DNA from: Cryptomeria japonica
Lineage: Eukaryota; Streptophyta; Pinopsida; Cupressales; Cupressaceae
DNA length: 64,000 nt
Reading direction: 5' to 3'
Assembly (NCBI RefSeq): GCF_030272615.1
Contig: NC_081408.1
Location: 68,510,546 to 68,574,545 of the forward strand
Position 1 is the stretch's first letter. Each line of letters begins with the position of its first letter. The notes under the pieces were generated by a model, which saw only the letters and a list, made by a program, of their open reading frames with translations, was not told where the DNA came from and ran no database searches. Positions 47,938-60,311 of the stretch are shown here, piece after piece. Position numbers and translations under genes: made by a program.

Positions 47938-48720
47938 TTACTCGTCCATGGCTGCATCCTCCTGGGACTGAATTTTAGGGGCATTGAAAGTAGGCTGAGA
48001 GGAGGTAGTCCATCCCATGGCCTCATCCAACACCAGTGCTTTAAGGTCTGGCACCCTATCTATAGCTCGTCCCCTTTCCACAGGTTGCAAAATTGGCAGA
48101 CTGGGATCAACATTTTCTATTTCCGGGATCACCATGAGAGCCCCAACTTTAATTTTGACTTTGTGCATAATATGGTCGTTCAATTATCTACCAAATTGTT
48201 GCAGGTCATTCTTCACATGGCAGAAGTTTTACCATTCGAGGGCATGTTTTATTTGATCATAAAGCACCATGTAAGCATGATTGGTTTGAATAAAGTGTCA
48301 TGGAAAAAGGCCCCCAAGGAGAGTCGACCCCTACCATAGATTATAGTTTACCAGGGCTTCATGGAATGAGGTTGGTGCAAGCACATCTTGTCTTACCAAC
48401 TTAAAGAACACAAGTTCAAGTAGAGGAACAGATTGCAAGAGATCCAGAGCATTGGAAAGAAAAGAACTGAGGAGTTGATAGGGATAAAGAATTCTTTTGG
48501 CTTGAGGGGACAAAATCTCCTCACCAATGAAGTCTTTGACAACTCTTCTCAATTGTGGATTGTGTAGAAGAAAAAGTTGGTCGAGGTCCCTATCATTGAT
48601 GTGTCCATGAAAAGATGTCGAAGGTTCTGAAATTCGCACTGAAACCCGATCGTTCCATGGCATCTACTCCCAATGCATTTTCATGCAACCTACGCAAGAG
48701 TCGTTCTCCATATTGCAAAG
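47938..48720 (-). pseudogene. Unrecognised minus-strand frame in the retroposed segment
   Basis: Frame 48663 to 47938 with stops near 48331 and 48184. Upstream coding from about 48720 (YLSALQYGERLLRRLHENAL) is in another frame, so a frameshift lies near 48660. Segments include LLHNPQLRRVVKDFIGEE and a C-terminus ending QSQEDAAMDE. No known domain is apparent, and no RT or endonuclease motif. It may be the 3' gene of an unfamiliar element or a retrocopied host transcript. Confidence 0.45.
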
Positions 48721-49029
48721 CACTAAGATACTTCAAAAATTAAAAAAATTTGAAAACTTCCACTAAGAATTGTGTACATAAAAGCAAGCTGGTTTCCATT
48801 TATAAACAAAATTAACATCTCGAAGTGCAATAAATGATGGGACTTTAAAATCAAGTTTGTGATTTCTTGTATTAATATGTGACCGTAATGCAGTCAAGAG
48901 GATGTGTGAGAGGCCTAAGTTTGTTTTGCCCCATGTGAAGTGACATTATGAAAATCCTAGAGTACTTCGCACTAAACTTTCATTCATACCATCTACAAAC
49001 TACATTTAAATGCTAGTGTTGTATGAATT

Positions 49030-50369
49030 GTTATGTTAAAAAACATATGCAATTTGTCTTCTCTAATGGGGAATATGTATTATTTGATGGGTTTCATTTG
49101 TAGCTAAATGAATTAAATTTTGTCTTGAATATTGCAATAAATTCTGAGAGAGTGTGAGGAGGTCATGAATGCATTCTCAATCTAAGCACTTTAAGCAATT
49201 CTTAATTGTTTCATATTGAACTTTAATGTTGATAATGTTACTTTGTTTGTCACTAGGACTATGATTTGACTTTGTTTTCTCTTAGAACAGACATTGATCA
49301 TACTTTCTTGAAGTTTACGGGACATCTTTATACTCTTCTTTCACCTTTTATATTTAGTTTTTAGTAGTTTTGTATTAGAAGTAGAAGTAGATTAGAGCCA
49401 TTTTTCAATGCAAGCAAAAGTGATAAGAAACTAAGGTTCAAGCCAAAATTTGTGGTATGTTATGCTTTTCCTTGGTATATTTTCATTGAAAGTATCTGCT
49501 ACATAGTGCATTGTCAGTTAACATAAAGCCAATATATGGATAACGGTGCAATAGGTAAACCCGCCTAGATCTTGCAGAGCTTGAAGAGTAGAAGATTGCA
49601 GCTTCCATGTTGAATCTTGTTCATTGGCCAAGTCCAATCCTGAGTCTGTTCATGAGTTAGTGGCCATTTCTCTAGGATATAGGATCTATTGATAACCTAT
49701 ATATATTGTCAAATTTTGAGATTTGGGTGCTTTTTGGGGTCACTAATAGAGTAGAAGAACTAGGGAAGTATAAGTACTAAACTATGAAATTCATTGTTTA
49801 ATAAGAGGGTGAAATGTATGTAAAGTGTTTTAGTATGTATGTCATGAAACACATGCAAAGGGTAAACATGGGTAGTGTTCGTATTATCTACAACACTTCT
49901 TAATGGTCCTTTAATGCAACACACATTCCCTAAGGTAGTATCTACAATAGCTCATGTAAATATCAAGATTGGAAAACATCATCTCCTCAAATTAGATTAA
50001 GATCATAGATACAAAATAGTATCAGGTGTATCATACATCATAATAGGAATCATTGTGTTATTGCATGACAAACCATTAAAAGGATTCATCCATTAAATTT
50101 TCCATAAATATCTCAGCAGGGAACACAACATGATGCAAATATTTGTAATGTAAAAGTATAAATTACTTGACATGTAAAGATAATCACAAAGTAGAACTCC
50201 TCCCACATAATTATAAACAAGTCCTCCCACATAATCACAACATTTAAATTTCATAAAAAAAATATCAATAAATCAGTATATCAAATAGATAATATACTAA
50301 TCACATACATCATACATTTAAATCATGTCAATGATCTTATTCTTCATCCAACTCTTTGTCTGTATCTTC
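49030..50369. other. Unassigned spacer
   Basis: 49030 onward continues the sequence interrupted at 47306. TAGATCTTGCAGAGC with following GAAGAGTAGAAG near 49567 resembles TGGGTCTTGCAGAGC at 1146 and 25514. The rest is AT-rich. No gene is seen. Confidence 0.4.
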
Positions 50370-50413
50370 CTATCCAGAATCGACATTGCAAGGATTATTG
50401 GTCATATCATCAA

Positions 50414-50512
<99 letters not shown>

Positions 50513-50587
50513 TACCACCACCATCATCATTGATATCATCATCATCATCTTCATGAACATTAACTCCTACATCATCGGTCATGTCAT

Positions 50588-50659
<72 letters not shown>

Positions 50660-53600
50660 TATCATCATCACCACCACCATCTTCATTGATATCATCATCA
50701 TCATCTTCATGAACATTAACTCCTACATCATCGTGATCTTGTTCCTCTTCTTTGACATCTTCGTCGGGCACATCATCAACTAACTGTTGATCTTGATCAT
50801 CATGTACATCATCTTCTAGTTCTTTTGTATCTTGTTCTTTCATGACATTATACTTTACCGGTATTCCTCTAGGATCATGTCTAACAACAAATGACCAACC
50901 TAGTTTATGTGGAACCTCTAAGTAAAATCCCTGCTCACATTGGCTTGGAAGAACATAGGGCTCATTTCCAGCTCGCTCAAACAACCTTGTATTGAGCATT
51001 ATAAATCCATTATCATGTTCAATAACAGTTATGTCGAGATCATTTTCATCCAATCGTAGCCTGTACCATTGGACGATGAAAATAACTAATTTGAAGGACC
51101 CAAAGTCACAATCAAGTATATCATCCAAAATCCCATAGTATCAATTTTCTGACACTTGAGGATGTATGTTGCTTCTAGATGAAACACTAGTCACCTGAAA
51201 TACTGCAATTATCCCAGAATCACAAGTTTTCTTCATGTCATCCAACTTTTTGATGTAAAATTTATGACCATTGTACCACATAGCCTTGTGGTATTTCACC
51301 TACAATGTGTCAAACATGTAAAAATTGTTGCATCACCAATTGATAAACATATTTATTCTTGGTTGAATGTATGCAAAAAACAACATATATATACATCATT
51401 ACAATTGAAAAATATTTAAATAATATGTGTGATTAATATATTTATATATACCTGTTTATCTCTTAAACCATATGCCAAATCAATTTCCCTTGGTGTAACA
51501 TTGGAATCTCCATTACGATGAGCTTCTTTAACTAATTAAGCCACACCTTCCCATGTTAATGCATGACCAGATTGATGACATCGTTCAATCCATACCGTCA
51601 TCCAATCAAGATTGTTTGCGACATACAAATGTAGTGCATCTCACTCTCAAGTAACTCTAGAAAAAATAACTAGAAATTTACAATTGATGTATATTGAAGA
51701 TTAATAATTAATTAACTACAATATATATAAAAACCAAATGTAAAATGTATTTAGATTAATTTCCATGAACATCCAATAATTACCTCTCACTTTCCTCACT
51801 ACCTTTCCCCATCAGGTACTCCCCTTTGAATTTGTTATTGGAGTTGGGATCCCAAATGCAATCTACAAGTATCTTTGTCACAGACTTAGGAAGATATTCA
51901 GTAATACACACCATAGTCTGGTATACCATATATCCCTCCACCATAGAACCCTCAGGATGTGCTCTTTGTCAAACCAAAGCCTTCAAAAATTTCAAGTGCC
52001 TCTCAACCATCCACATTGACCTTGTGTGTACAGGTCCACATAATTCAATATCCTCAACTTGGTGTATGAGGTAGTGTTCTTGCGCATTGAAAAATATCGA
52101 AGGTAGACACTTTTTCATTTCACACATTAGATGAGGAATTTTTGTCTTCCAATATTTTATATCTTCTTTATGGATTTCTTTAGATGACAACCATCTACAA
52201 GTGATTCGAGATGCAAATATATTAACGATAATTAACAAAATAGTATACAATATATTACATAACAAGTAAAACAAATGAAAAATATAATACCTATACCACA
52301 AATTGAACAAATAAAACTACTTACCTCGTGTATTTTCCAAGATCACATATAACTTGCTTGACATTATTGTCGAAGTGGTCTGGGAGAGATAGAGGTAGAA
52401 TGTATTGCAACAACTATAAAATTATCCTTTCATTGTTTTTCCAAAACTAGTACTAAACATAATACACTGAAAAGTACATGCAATATGCAAATATATAGAA
52501 AATATAAAAGAATATGAATTACGGTAATGAAGGTATGCCAATCATGTGTTTTCATCCCTGGCCCAAATTTACTTTTATTTGTTATGAGATTGTTTATGTT
52601 CGCAGCAAATCCTGTGGGAAAATTAATTTTTCGTATGACCTCTTTTATAGAATTGCTTTGTTGCTCTATTAATAACCAAGGAAGAGCACTTATATTAATT
52701 TGATCTCCATCACTATTTAATTGAATGACATTTTTCATTGCATGATTGGATTCCTGAACGTCACAACAAATTTTGATAATTTTTTCTTTGTCACGCCTTC
52801 CATCCAATATTTTTCATAATGTCTCTGTTATATTCTTTCCAATATGCATAGTATCAAACAAATGCACAATTTGTAGCTACTCATAGTAGGGCAACCTACT
52901 AAACTGTCTAGGCTAACTTTTTAGCCCCTTGAAAGGTGGTAATTAATGCCTTGACGACCTTCATGAAGCATATAAGTTTAAAAAGTTAACAACGACAATC
53001 ATCATCAATTACAACATGAGTAAACAAAACACAATATAAAAATATAAATTCCAAACATATCATATATGATAGATAAACAATTAGATTGAATGACATTACC
53101 TTGACGATTAATTCTATTATATTCCAACTTCCATAGGTGAGTTGTCATTCTTCATGGTTTTGATGTAGTCTCTACTTTCCCATTGAAAAGATGTTTTTCA
53201 GTAGTTCAATACTTATGATTTTTGTGGAGAAAGTTCCTATACTCATCAAACATTTGCTTTCTTAAACTTGTTGAATGACGAGATTTCATCTTTGAACCAC
53301 AAACTGGACATGCAAATTTTCCCTTTGTTTGAAGACCTGCAAGATCATGTATAATTGGATTAAATATGTTAATTTTTATAATTATATATATTGAATAGAT
53401 TTTTTTTTAAATCCATTATTTATATTTTTAAAAATTAAACATTATTAAAGTGCGCAAGTTGAACATTATAATCCATAAATTACACCAAGCTTTTACACCT
53501 AAATAATCATTGCAAACATGGAATAATGGGAATATAACGAAGAACCTTGTGAGGCACCTTTTTTCTTAGTTGATCTATTCAATATCTACTGATATGACAT

Positions 53601-54603
53601 CCAGGGCATTCTATTGCAAATTCATGTTGTTTATGATATAAAATATGATCATTGGGATGTGCATTTATTGATTGATACTCCATTCCAATATCTTTCATAA
53701 TGGCAGATAATTATCAATATGAGCAAGGTAGAATATTTGATGGTGGTAACAAAAAATCACCTATCAATCTAGAACTTAAAAATAATTATTTGTTAATATA
53801 AAGAATATTAATGGTACATATTTCACCTTTTATTTATTAGTGATGAAATAACAACAAAAATAGATGAAAAAAGATGACATATATGACATACCTTAACATA
53901 CGTGAGATTGTTATGTTGGATAAACCATTCATAACCTTCAAGTTCACCAACAACAATACAGCAGAGAAAAGAGTTGTTTGGGAGCCTTCATAAAGGGGCT
54001 CGTATGCCTTCTCAAGTACAGGTAAATCAAGAACAACATCAAATTCATCTTGATCATCATGATCAGCTGCACCAGTACTAAATGTCTCATGGATCAATGT
54101 ATTTGTACCATCATCTTCAATTGTGTTTTCTAGCGCATGATCATATTCTTCCATAGGATCATTATCTTCAGCTTCGATATTCACACCTTCATGTTCCTCC
54201 ACTTGGAAAATCGCATTCTCTAGGTTGTGGTAGTCCAAATCATGTGCCCTAGGGCGCCCCACCTATATAAAAATGATCAACATAAATAAACCATGATCAT
54301 GATCTCATTAACAAGTAATTTTTTATGTATATAAATTGTTAAAACAATATAAACATTTACAAATGCAATAAATATAAATAAATATGATGAACAACTTACG
54401 AATGGATGGTAATCATGCCCTCCTTCAATGTGACCATGTTGCCTACAATGTTTCTCAGTTGTTGTGAGTAAAATTCTTCTAGTCTTTAAGCCCTTACAAT
54501 TTTTGCAAGGACAATAACATTTCCCATCACCTTTTCTTTTCAAGATAGACCACAATCTAGCAATTGTCTCCTTATTTTGTTCTTTGTTGATATTATCTAA
54601 CAT
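50370..54603 (-). pseudogene. TNP2-like CACTA transposase, missing its catalytic core
   Basis: Exon 1 (54603-54400) carries the Transpos_assoc domain (CYCPCKNCKGLKTRR, KHCRQHGHIEGGHDYHP) and ends at a GTAAGT donor. Exon 2 (54262-53892) holds PLYEGSQTTLFSAVLLL and ends at GTATGT. Then come NAHPNDHILYHKQHEFA and CPGCHISRY (about 53670-53580), and directly SRHSTSLRKQMFDEYRNF (about 53280-53215). The transposase_21 core between these is absent. DUF4218 follows (HYLIHQVEDIELCGPVH near 52060). The C-terminal frame 51128-50370 has YVLPSQCEQGFYLEV and GWSFVVRHDPRGIPVKY, then two poly-Asp runs. Stops and the deletion make it non-functional. TNP2 proteins cut and move CACTA elements. Confidence 0.88.
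50412..50670. repeat. Duplicated (TCA)n trinucleotide tract inside transposase C-terminus
   Basis: Two TCA runs (50412-50513 and about 50590-50670) are separated and followed by copies of the same roughly 66-bp segment (TTGATATCATCATCATCATC, then TTCATGAACATTAACTCC), the second copy reaching about 50738. On the coding strand they read as poly-Asp within DDVGVNVHEDDDDDIN repeats. Confidence 0.9.
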
Positions 54604-54952
54604 GATTTTTCTTCACAGGCAAAAAAATTGGGCTATGAAAAATTTGGTCTATAACCTTCACAAACCAAGCAAAACGATGTCGCAAGTATGGAAAACACTG
54701 TCTGTGTGATTTTTTATATTATTTACTTGACTAACCCTAAGGGATTTGTTTTTTTTACTTTTTCACTTTTCTATTTTTCGTCAAAATTCTAACGAACATC
54801 TTGCAACATTTCAATGACAGTTAGTTTCATTGGAATTCGGACGAACATTGAGCAAGATTTAAAAAAAAAACAAATTTGACACAAATTGCCTCGTAAGATC
54901 CGACAAAACGAAAAAAATCCCATAGTTCGTCGAAAAATGCACCCAAATGAGT

Positions 54953-54957
54953 TAGTG
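54953..54957 (-). repeat. CACTA terminus of the DNA transposon
   Basis: Plus-strand TAGTG at 54953-54957 is CACTA on the minus strand, 350 bases upstream of the transposase start. The three bases outside are AGG. Confidence 0.7.
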
Positions 54958-55008
54958 AGGTAGTAGGCTTTGTACTATTGCTGGTTACTTTAGATTATTA
55001 GAAGTTTC

Positions 55009-55014
<6 letters not shown>

Positions 55015-55054
<40 letters not shown>
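55015..55054. repeat. (AT)n microsatellite
   Basis: About 20 AT units. Confidence 0.95.
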
Positions 55055-55056
<2 letters not shown>

Positions 55057-55184
55057 TGAAGACTTTGAGCTACAAGTTGTATTAGTTATAATTGTAATTG
55101 ACTTGAAAGTTAAATTGTATTCACATAAGACTTTGCGCTTATGCGGTTTTAGAGATATAGTTTAGTCATTGTATGCAACTTTCA

Positions 55185-55582
55185 TTAGTTAGTTATTTTG
55201 TAAGAAGTTTCATCAAGTAAAGGGACATACATTAATTTTGAAAAAAGAGAATTATGCGCCCTAAGATTACCCTTGAATTTACTTTCAAAGTTGTTGAAAT
55301 ACCCAAATTCTATTGGGTAACCTCCCCTTGATGAGAAGAGAGACTTTGTCTCAACATAGCTATGTGTGAAATACATATTTTGTCATTGGTATGCTGGTGG
55401 CAAAATATTCACCCAACAAACACCCATTTACAACCAACAGGTTTTCATCATTTAGGAATAGTACAAGATCCCAAGTATCATTCTTTTTAAAAGTTGCATT
55501 TCTTCTTCCATAGCAATCTTCCAGGATTATGCATCATTCACACCTAATGCCTCTTCTACAAATCTAGGTTCATCCACATTAG
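55185..55582 (-). pseudogene. Copia reverse transcriptase fragment
   Basis: From 55580 downward the minus strand reads EPRFVEEALGVNDA, a stop, then SWKIAMEEEMQLL, the conserved entry into copia RT. Frameshifts follow, then an open frame to 55185 with PIEFGYFNNF. It has the same strand as the copia gag and LTR at 61607-62699 and may be a piece of that element left on the far side of the pol-less insertion. Confidence 0.6.
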
Positions 55583-56778
55583 TGGTTCACTGCCAGATGG
55601 CTCATTGCCAGATTACAAAAACGGATCACTGCAATATAACAAAAGTGCCTTACTGCCAGAATGCTCACTGCAATGTGTATAATTGAATTGAAGAAAGTTG
55701 CATCTCCAAATGCATGAGATCAGTTCCAAGTTAATCTTAGATCACAATTCAAAAACCCTACAACAAGTCTGATAAAAGATCTGTGTACAACTATCCTCAA
55801 GCACCTGCAGTAGATCTGGTAAAGGATTACTGCAACACTATCTGCACTCCAATTCTGCACCAACTGCCTTTGTTGTCCACATGGGGGCTTCACCTAGTGA
55901 ACATGGGTTATATCACATGCATTCATGGAATACTAAAGAATCCCCCTATTTTCAAAAAATATTTCCCTAAAATCCTTTTTGTCATCCCCTCCCAATACAT
56001 AGCCGAAATTAAAAGACCCCATATTTTCACAAGATATTGTATTTTTTCATAGCCCGAATTAAAAAGCCCCCTATTTTCACCAAATAGGAAATATATTGAG
56101 CTCATTTTTGGGATATTAAAGCCCCCAATATGAATGCACTTGATATAATATTGCCTAGCCAGTGAAGACCACATGGTTGTTCGCAACTCACACTTCTCGC
56201 TCTGTTACTATCATCACCACTACGCCACACTCATATCACATACTTATATGTGTGTGTGTGTAACTCAACATGTTATCCAATAAAACCTTGAATATAAACG
56301 TGATGAACAAGTCAGCCTCTGCAAGATCTCTACATGATTCCCTTTACACAATTCATTCATTGATGTATATACCTTAATTATCAAAATGGGGTAGGGGTCA
56401 ACTGGACCCATAGATATTGACCCATAAACATAGAATGTCAAACATAACATCTCCAAACTCAAAAATATGAATTATGCACATATCATAGGTATCAAACCAC
56501 GATACATGAAGAGATGCATTTGTCATAACCAAAATACCTGATATTGAAACACTTAAATGATACAAGGACCAATGTAAACACAACTCAAAATTTTGGAAAT
56601 AAGGATCTTCTAAAAATGACTCTGGTAGATCGGCTACATCTTATCTCATAGCAATACTAGAACTTGCATCGCCTGCTAATAGCAAAATTTCACACAGCAA
56701 CTGCATAGAAATGCATACAACATTCAGACCAAACCAAATATTCACATCAATAGCAACAATATTCACACAAGTCTAATA
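55583..56778 (-). mobile_element. Truncated 3' LTR of the LARD-like element
   Basis: It matches 60600-61606. On the minus strand it starts TATTAGACTTGTG, with the terminal TG mutated to TA. The match ends at 55583, where copia RT sequence begins. Confidence 0.8.
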
Positions 56779-57270
56779 ATCTCCCTCTACCATTGATGGA
56801 AAAATATATCAAAAACACATCTGCATACAACTCAACTCCCCCTAACTCATACATCTCCTTAATTCCAAAATCTTCCTTACTCCAAAAGCTTTTCTCCAAA
56901 TGATTTTCTCCCCCTTTAACATCAAGGACAAATTGTTCCTTTGATAGAAATGAAAAGAAGAAAGGGGATATGTATATATACAACCACAAAAAGACAATGT
57001 CAAAAACTAAGTACAAAACTAAAAGAACCTTCAACTATTCTTCTGAGGAAAGAAAAACCTTGTACTTCTCCTTCAGTTCCAAAAGAAGAACCTCCCAATA
57101 ATGTATAACCAATTTAATGCTAACTGAAAGGCTCCTGCACTCCACTAGCAGATCAATAGCATGGGGAAAATTGTCTAGAGAAGATGGATTCTACTCATCC
57201 TCAACTGCAATGCCAAGCAATGCTGAGGAATGCTCCAACTTTGTCTCAACAATCTCTTTCACTTTTAAAA

Positions 57271-57490
57271 AAACACTCTAAAAAATTCTTCTCTTTGCCT
57301 CTGCAAATATAAGATTTCAACTTGAAGATAGATTATTCTTTTTCTCTGCTCACCATCCTTGTCATCTATAAAATCAAAGGAAACACTCTAAAAAATTCTT
57401 CTCTCTGCCTCTGCAAATATAAGATTTCAACTTGAAGATAGATTATTCTTTTTCTCTGCTCACCATCCTTGTCATCTAGAAAATCAAAGG
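57271..57490. repeat. Tandem duplication of 110 bp
   Basis: 57271-57380 and 57381-57490 are nearly identical, each beginning AAACACTCTAAAAAATTC. They lie within the minus-strand coding remnant and code there for a charged, glutamine-rich segment. Confidence 0.95.
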
Positions 57491-60241
57491 AACCCAATGA
57501 ACTCAATTCATCTTCAATGGCATCAATTTTGGCTTTATGCTTTACTGCAGTTGCCAACTAAGAGATATAGTGCTTGTAGACTTTGTTGTCACTACATATA
57601 CAATCTCTCATTTCCTTAATGCATACAAATAAAGCTATGTTTGCATCAGTGCACTCATTTAACAGATTATGCTTGTCAAAATATTTTTCATCTGAAACTC
57701 CAGCCTCACTAGATTTCTCAAACAACTTTTCCTTAAGAATTTCACAAAGAGACTTCGAAAGTAAATTACTGATATCTTCAATGTTGATACTATTTTGGAC
57801 CATTTGATTCAACATAACACTTTAAATTATCTCTGATCAATAGAAGTCAGTCACATCTTGACAAAAAAATTTATTCCATCAATTACGTTAACCATCTCCA
57901 GCAAATTTGACTCATCATGTGATTCTCTAGCTTCTTGCTCTACAACAACCAATTCTCCTTCAGCTATAGGAGACTCTGGATCCTCAATTACTACAATATA
58001 TTCCTCTTTCTAATTTATCTTATTTTTATTTGATTTTGGGATACTTTTAGGTATAGATTGTCTTCTTTTCCTCTTTCCAGAGGAAGAACCTCTACAATCG
58101 ATAGCAAGGGATGCCAGATCAACACTCCACATATTCAAGAAAGTTATGAAATATACATTGCATGCCTCCTGTTTTCTATCTAAACTATTCAAATACCTAA
58201 ATATTTGTCTTGCAACTGGAACACCAAACTCCCATATTACATTTTCTTTGTTCGGAAGGGACCCCAAACAATACATGACCAAACAAACAAGAAATGATCC
58301 AAACCAGAAGGGGTAATTCTACTCTTTTGACATCTTAATATTTTCCAATAAAAATTCCTTAAGTAATTCACACAAGTCAAATGATTTGTCTTCCATCACA
58401 AGCATATGTACCATATACACAACAATTGTCAAGGTGGCACCTTCCCTATTCCTGAAATAGACCTTATAAGAAATGTTGTAAGAAACATACCTTACAATAG
58501 GATTGATGATCTTATCAATGATTAATGCTCATTGATCGCCCTTTATGTTGGTTAGGGTTTCCACTTCTATGTTCTTAATTGACTTCTTAGTCAGAAAATC
58601 TCCATTGTTGCATAAGCCAGTGATAACCAAGGTAATCTCCTTCGTAATTGGATAGTTTATCCAACACAATGGTGTCATTCTGCACACGGCTAAGGATGAC
58701 TCTTATAACCTCTACATCATCAAACCACGAGAATTCATTCCACATATTTAGTCCTTTGTTCTCTAACTCCTTGAATATTTGCCACTCTGCATTATTCAGA
58801 TTGATTTTTACATCTCTAATCTTCTTTGGGTCAAATTCATCCAAGAACACTCTTTCCATGACCTAAGACTCTGCGCTGCTTGATTCTTTGACAATCATTT
58901 TGCCTTATATGATTGCATATAGAACTCTTTTTTTGCCTCTCTTCTACTGTTCATAATACTCTTAAGCACAAATGATATGTTAGTGAGAAATAAATTCAAA
59001 TTATCAATACTTATCTTGCCAGAAATCTCTTTTAGGGTTTTGTCGCCAAGAAATGTCTTGTCGATGATGTCAACAACAACCCTCAATTATTGGATAGCCT
59101 CTTTAACTCAGCCATGTGAGATTAACGACATGATCCATTTAGACAAGAGGGAATAAAATATTTTTCCTTCAAAAGAGAACTCCCCCTAAGCCAAAGCAAT
59201 TGCTCAGTTATCAGAGGAGGAGGAGCCTGCATCGGATTTTGGTATACTAGGATCACTTCCTTTGTTCTCCAAACCAAATTTTCCTTCTTCTTTGACTCAT
59301 CATTCTCCATTACATTCTTCTCAATAGTTTTTTTCACATTTTCACTACCACATTGATTGGCATAATGTTTGGATTTCTTACACTTGAAACAACTGATAAC
59401 CTTCCTTACATAATTTGTTGGATGAGATCTACATTCCCATTGATTAGCTTTATGACGATAGCCATTGCAAGTATGACAATATCCATGAAAGTTGTAATTC
59501 ACCTTATTTGCTCCAACCGGATTATGATTCTGACTCATAACATGGTTTCTATAGTGATTTGTTTTATGACCAAACCTCTTGCAACCATAACATTGAATGC
59601 TTCTATAGTTTGTATCCTTATGTCCAAATTTATTGCATTGAAAATGATAACCATTGAAAGATGGGCACCTTTGAGCATTAGGTTGATGAACCGTTGGCCT
59701 TCTTGCATTAGTATATTTTGATTTCAGGTCTTTCCCTACATCTTATGATTTCTTCTCAACTTCTGATTTAACCTCTTTTCTTTTGTCTTTGTTATTCTGA
59801 TCTGAACACTTACCAGGCTAAAATCCAAGTTTGGTCTTGTCCAAATGATCTTTTTGCATGTTGATCAATTCTTTTAGGAGCTTACTATTGTCAAGAACCT
59901 TATTATTTGCCTTCATCTTCTTTACTTCTTAATCTAGCTTCTCACATTCCTTAGACTTCAGTTTGATTGTTCCTTTCAGGGTTTCCTCTATCTTATCTTT
60001 CTCCTCTATCTTCTGCATTAGATCTTTAACAGTCTCATTCACCTACTTCAACTAATTGTTAACCTCCTTATGCCTCAATTTGAATTTCCATATTTTCTCT
60101 CTTAACCTCTGCACATTCATTTGCTACCTTCACATTCTCTTTCAATTCCTCATTCTCTAATTCAACTCTTTCCAAATCTTCAAGAGCTCTCTGCAAGTCT
60201 TCATCCAATTAAAATTCTTTGGTCATGCACATAGGTGCCAT
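57366..60241 (-). pseudogene. Coiled-coil and zinc-knuckle protein of the LARD-like element
   Basis: From the ATG at 60241 (57 bases past the primer site) the minus strand encodes a charged coiled coil (RALEDLERVELENEELKENV, then further heptad-like stretches to about 59840). Several CCHC-type knuckles follow (CHTCNGYRHKANQWEC and CFKCKKSKHYANQC, about 59480-59340, plus weaker ones to 59640). Unfamiliar frames come next: 59086-58895, 58859-58587 (FDPKKIRDVKINLNNAEW), 58282-58010, 57815-57558 and 57557-57366. At least four frameshifts separate them. The knuckles suggest a Gag-like nucleic-acid-binding role. I recognise no enzyme domain. Confidence 0.6.
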
Positions 60242-60297
60242 GATTCAACCAACACAAATCTCCCTCAAGTGGTTAAGCTTCCAAGCAAGGGGCCAAA

Positions 60298-60309
60298 GCT
60301 CTGATACCA
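60298..60309 (-). promoter_or_regulatory. Primer binding site, initiator tRNA-Met type (minus strand)
   Basis: Plus-strand GCTCTGATACCA is TGGTATCAGAGC on the minus strand, two bases inside the LTR boundary. Confidence 0.92.
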
Positions 60310-60311
60310 AT

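Larger units (their letters stand above)
47321..49015 (-). mobile_element. Retroposed segment (LINE-type insertion, minus strand)
   Basis: GTGTTGTATGAATT occurs at 47307-47320 and 49016-49029, a 14-bp target duplication. The insert begins on the plus strand with nine Ts, that is, a poly(A) tail on the minus strand. Before the tail the minus strand reads TATATATATCAGTGGC, a terminus style I associate with plant LINEs. It is either a truncated LINE or a cDNA copied by LINE enzymes. Confidence 0.85.
50370..54957 (-). mobile_element. CACTA (En/Spm) DNA transposon relic
   Basis: The minus strand begins CACTAACTCATTTGGG at 54957 and runs through short subterminal words (CGAACAT near 54790 and 54840) into a TNP2-type transposase gene. 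The 3' end of the element was not found on the left, so the left limit is only the last coding base. Confidence 0.85.

Noticed and set aside
49738-49760. Possible second CACTA terminus (GGTCACTAATAGAG)
   Set aside because: Only CACTAA matches the terminus at 54957 and no matching 3-bp target duplication or subterminal repeats are seen.
50325-50783. Plus-strand poly-Ile and poly-Ser frames over the TCA tract
   Set aside because: They are translations of the microsatellite. The minus-strand frame is continuous with recognisable transposase sequence.
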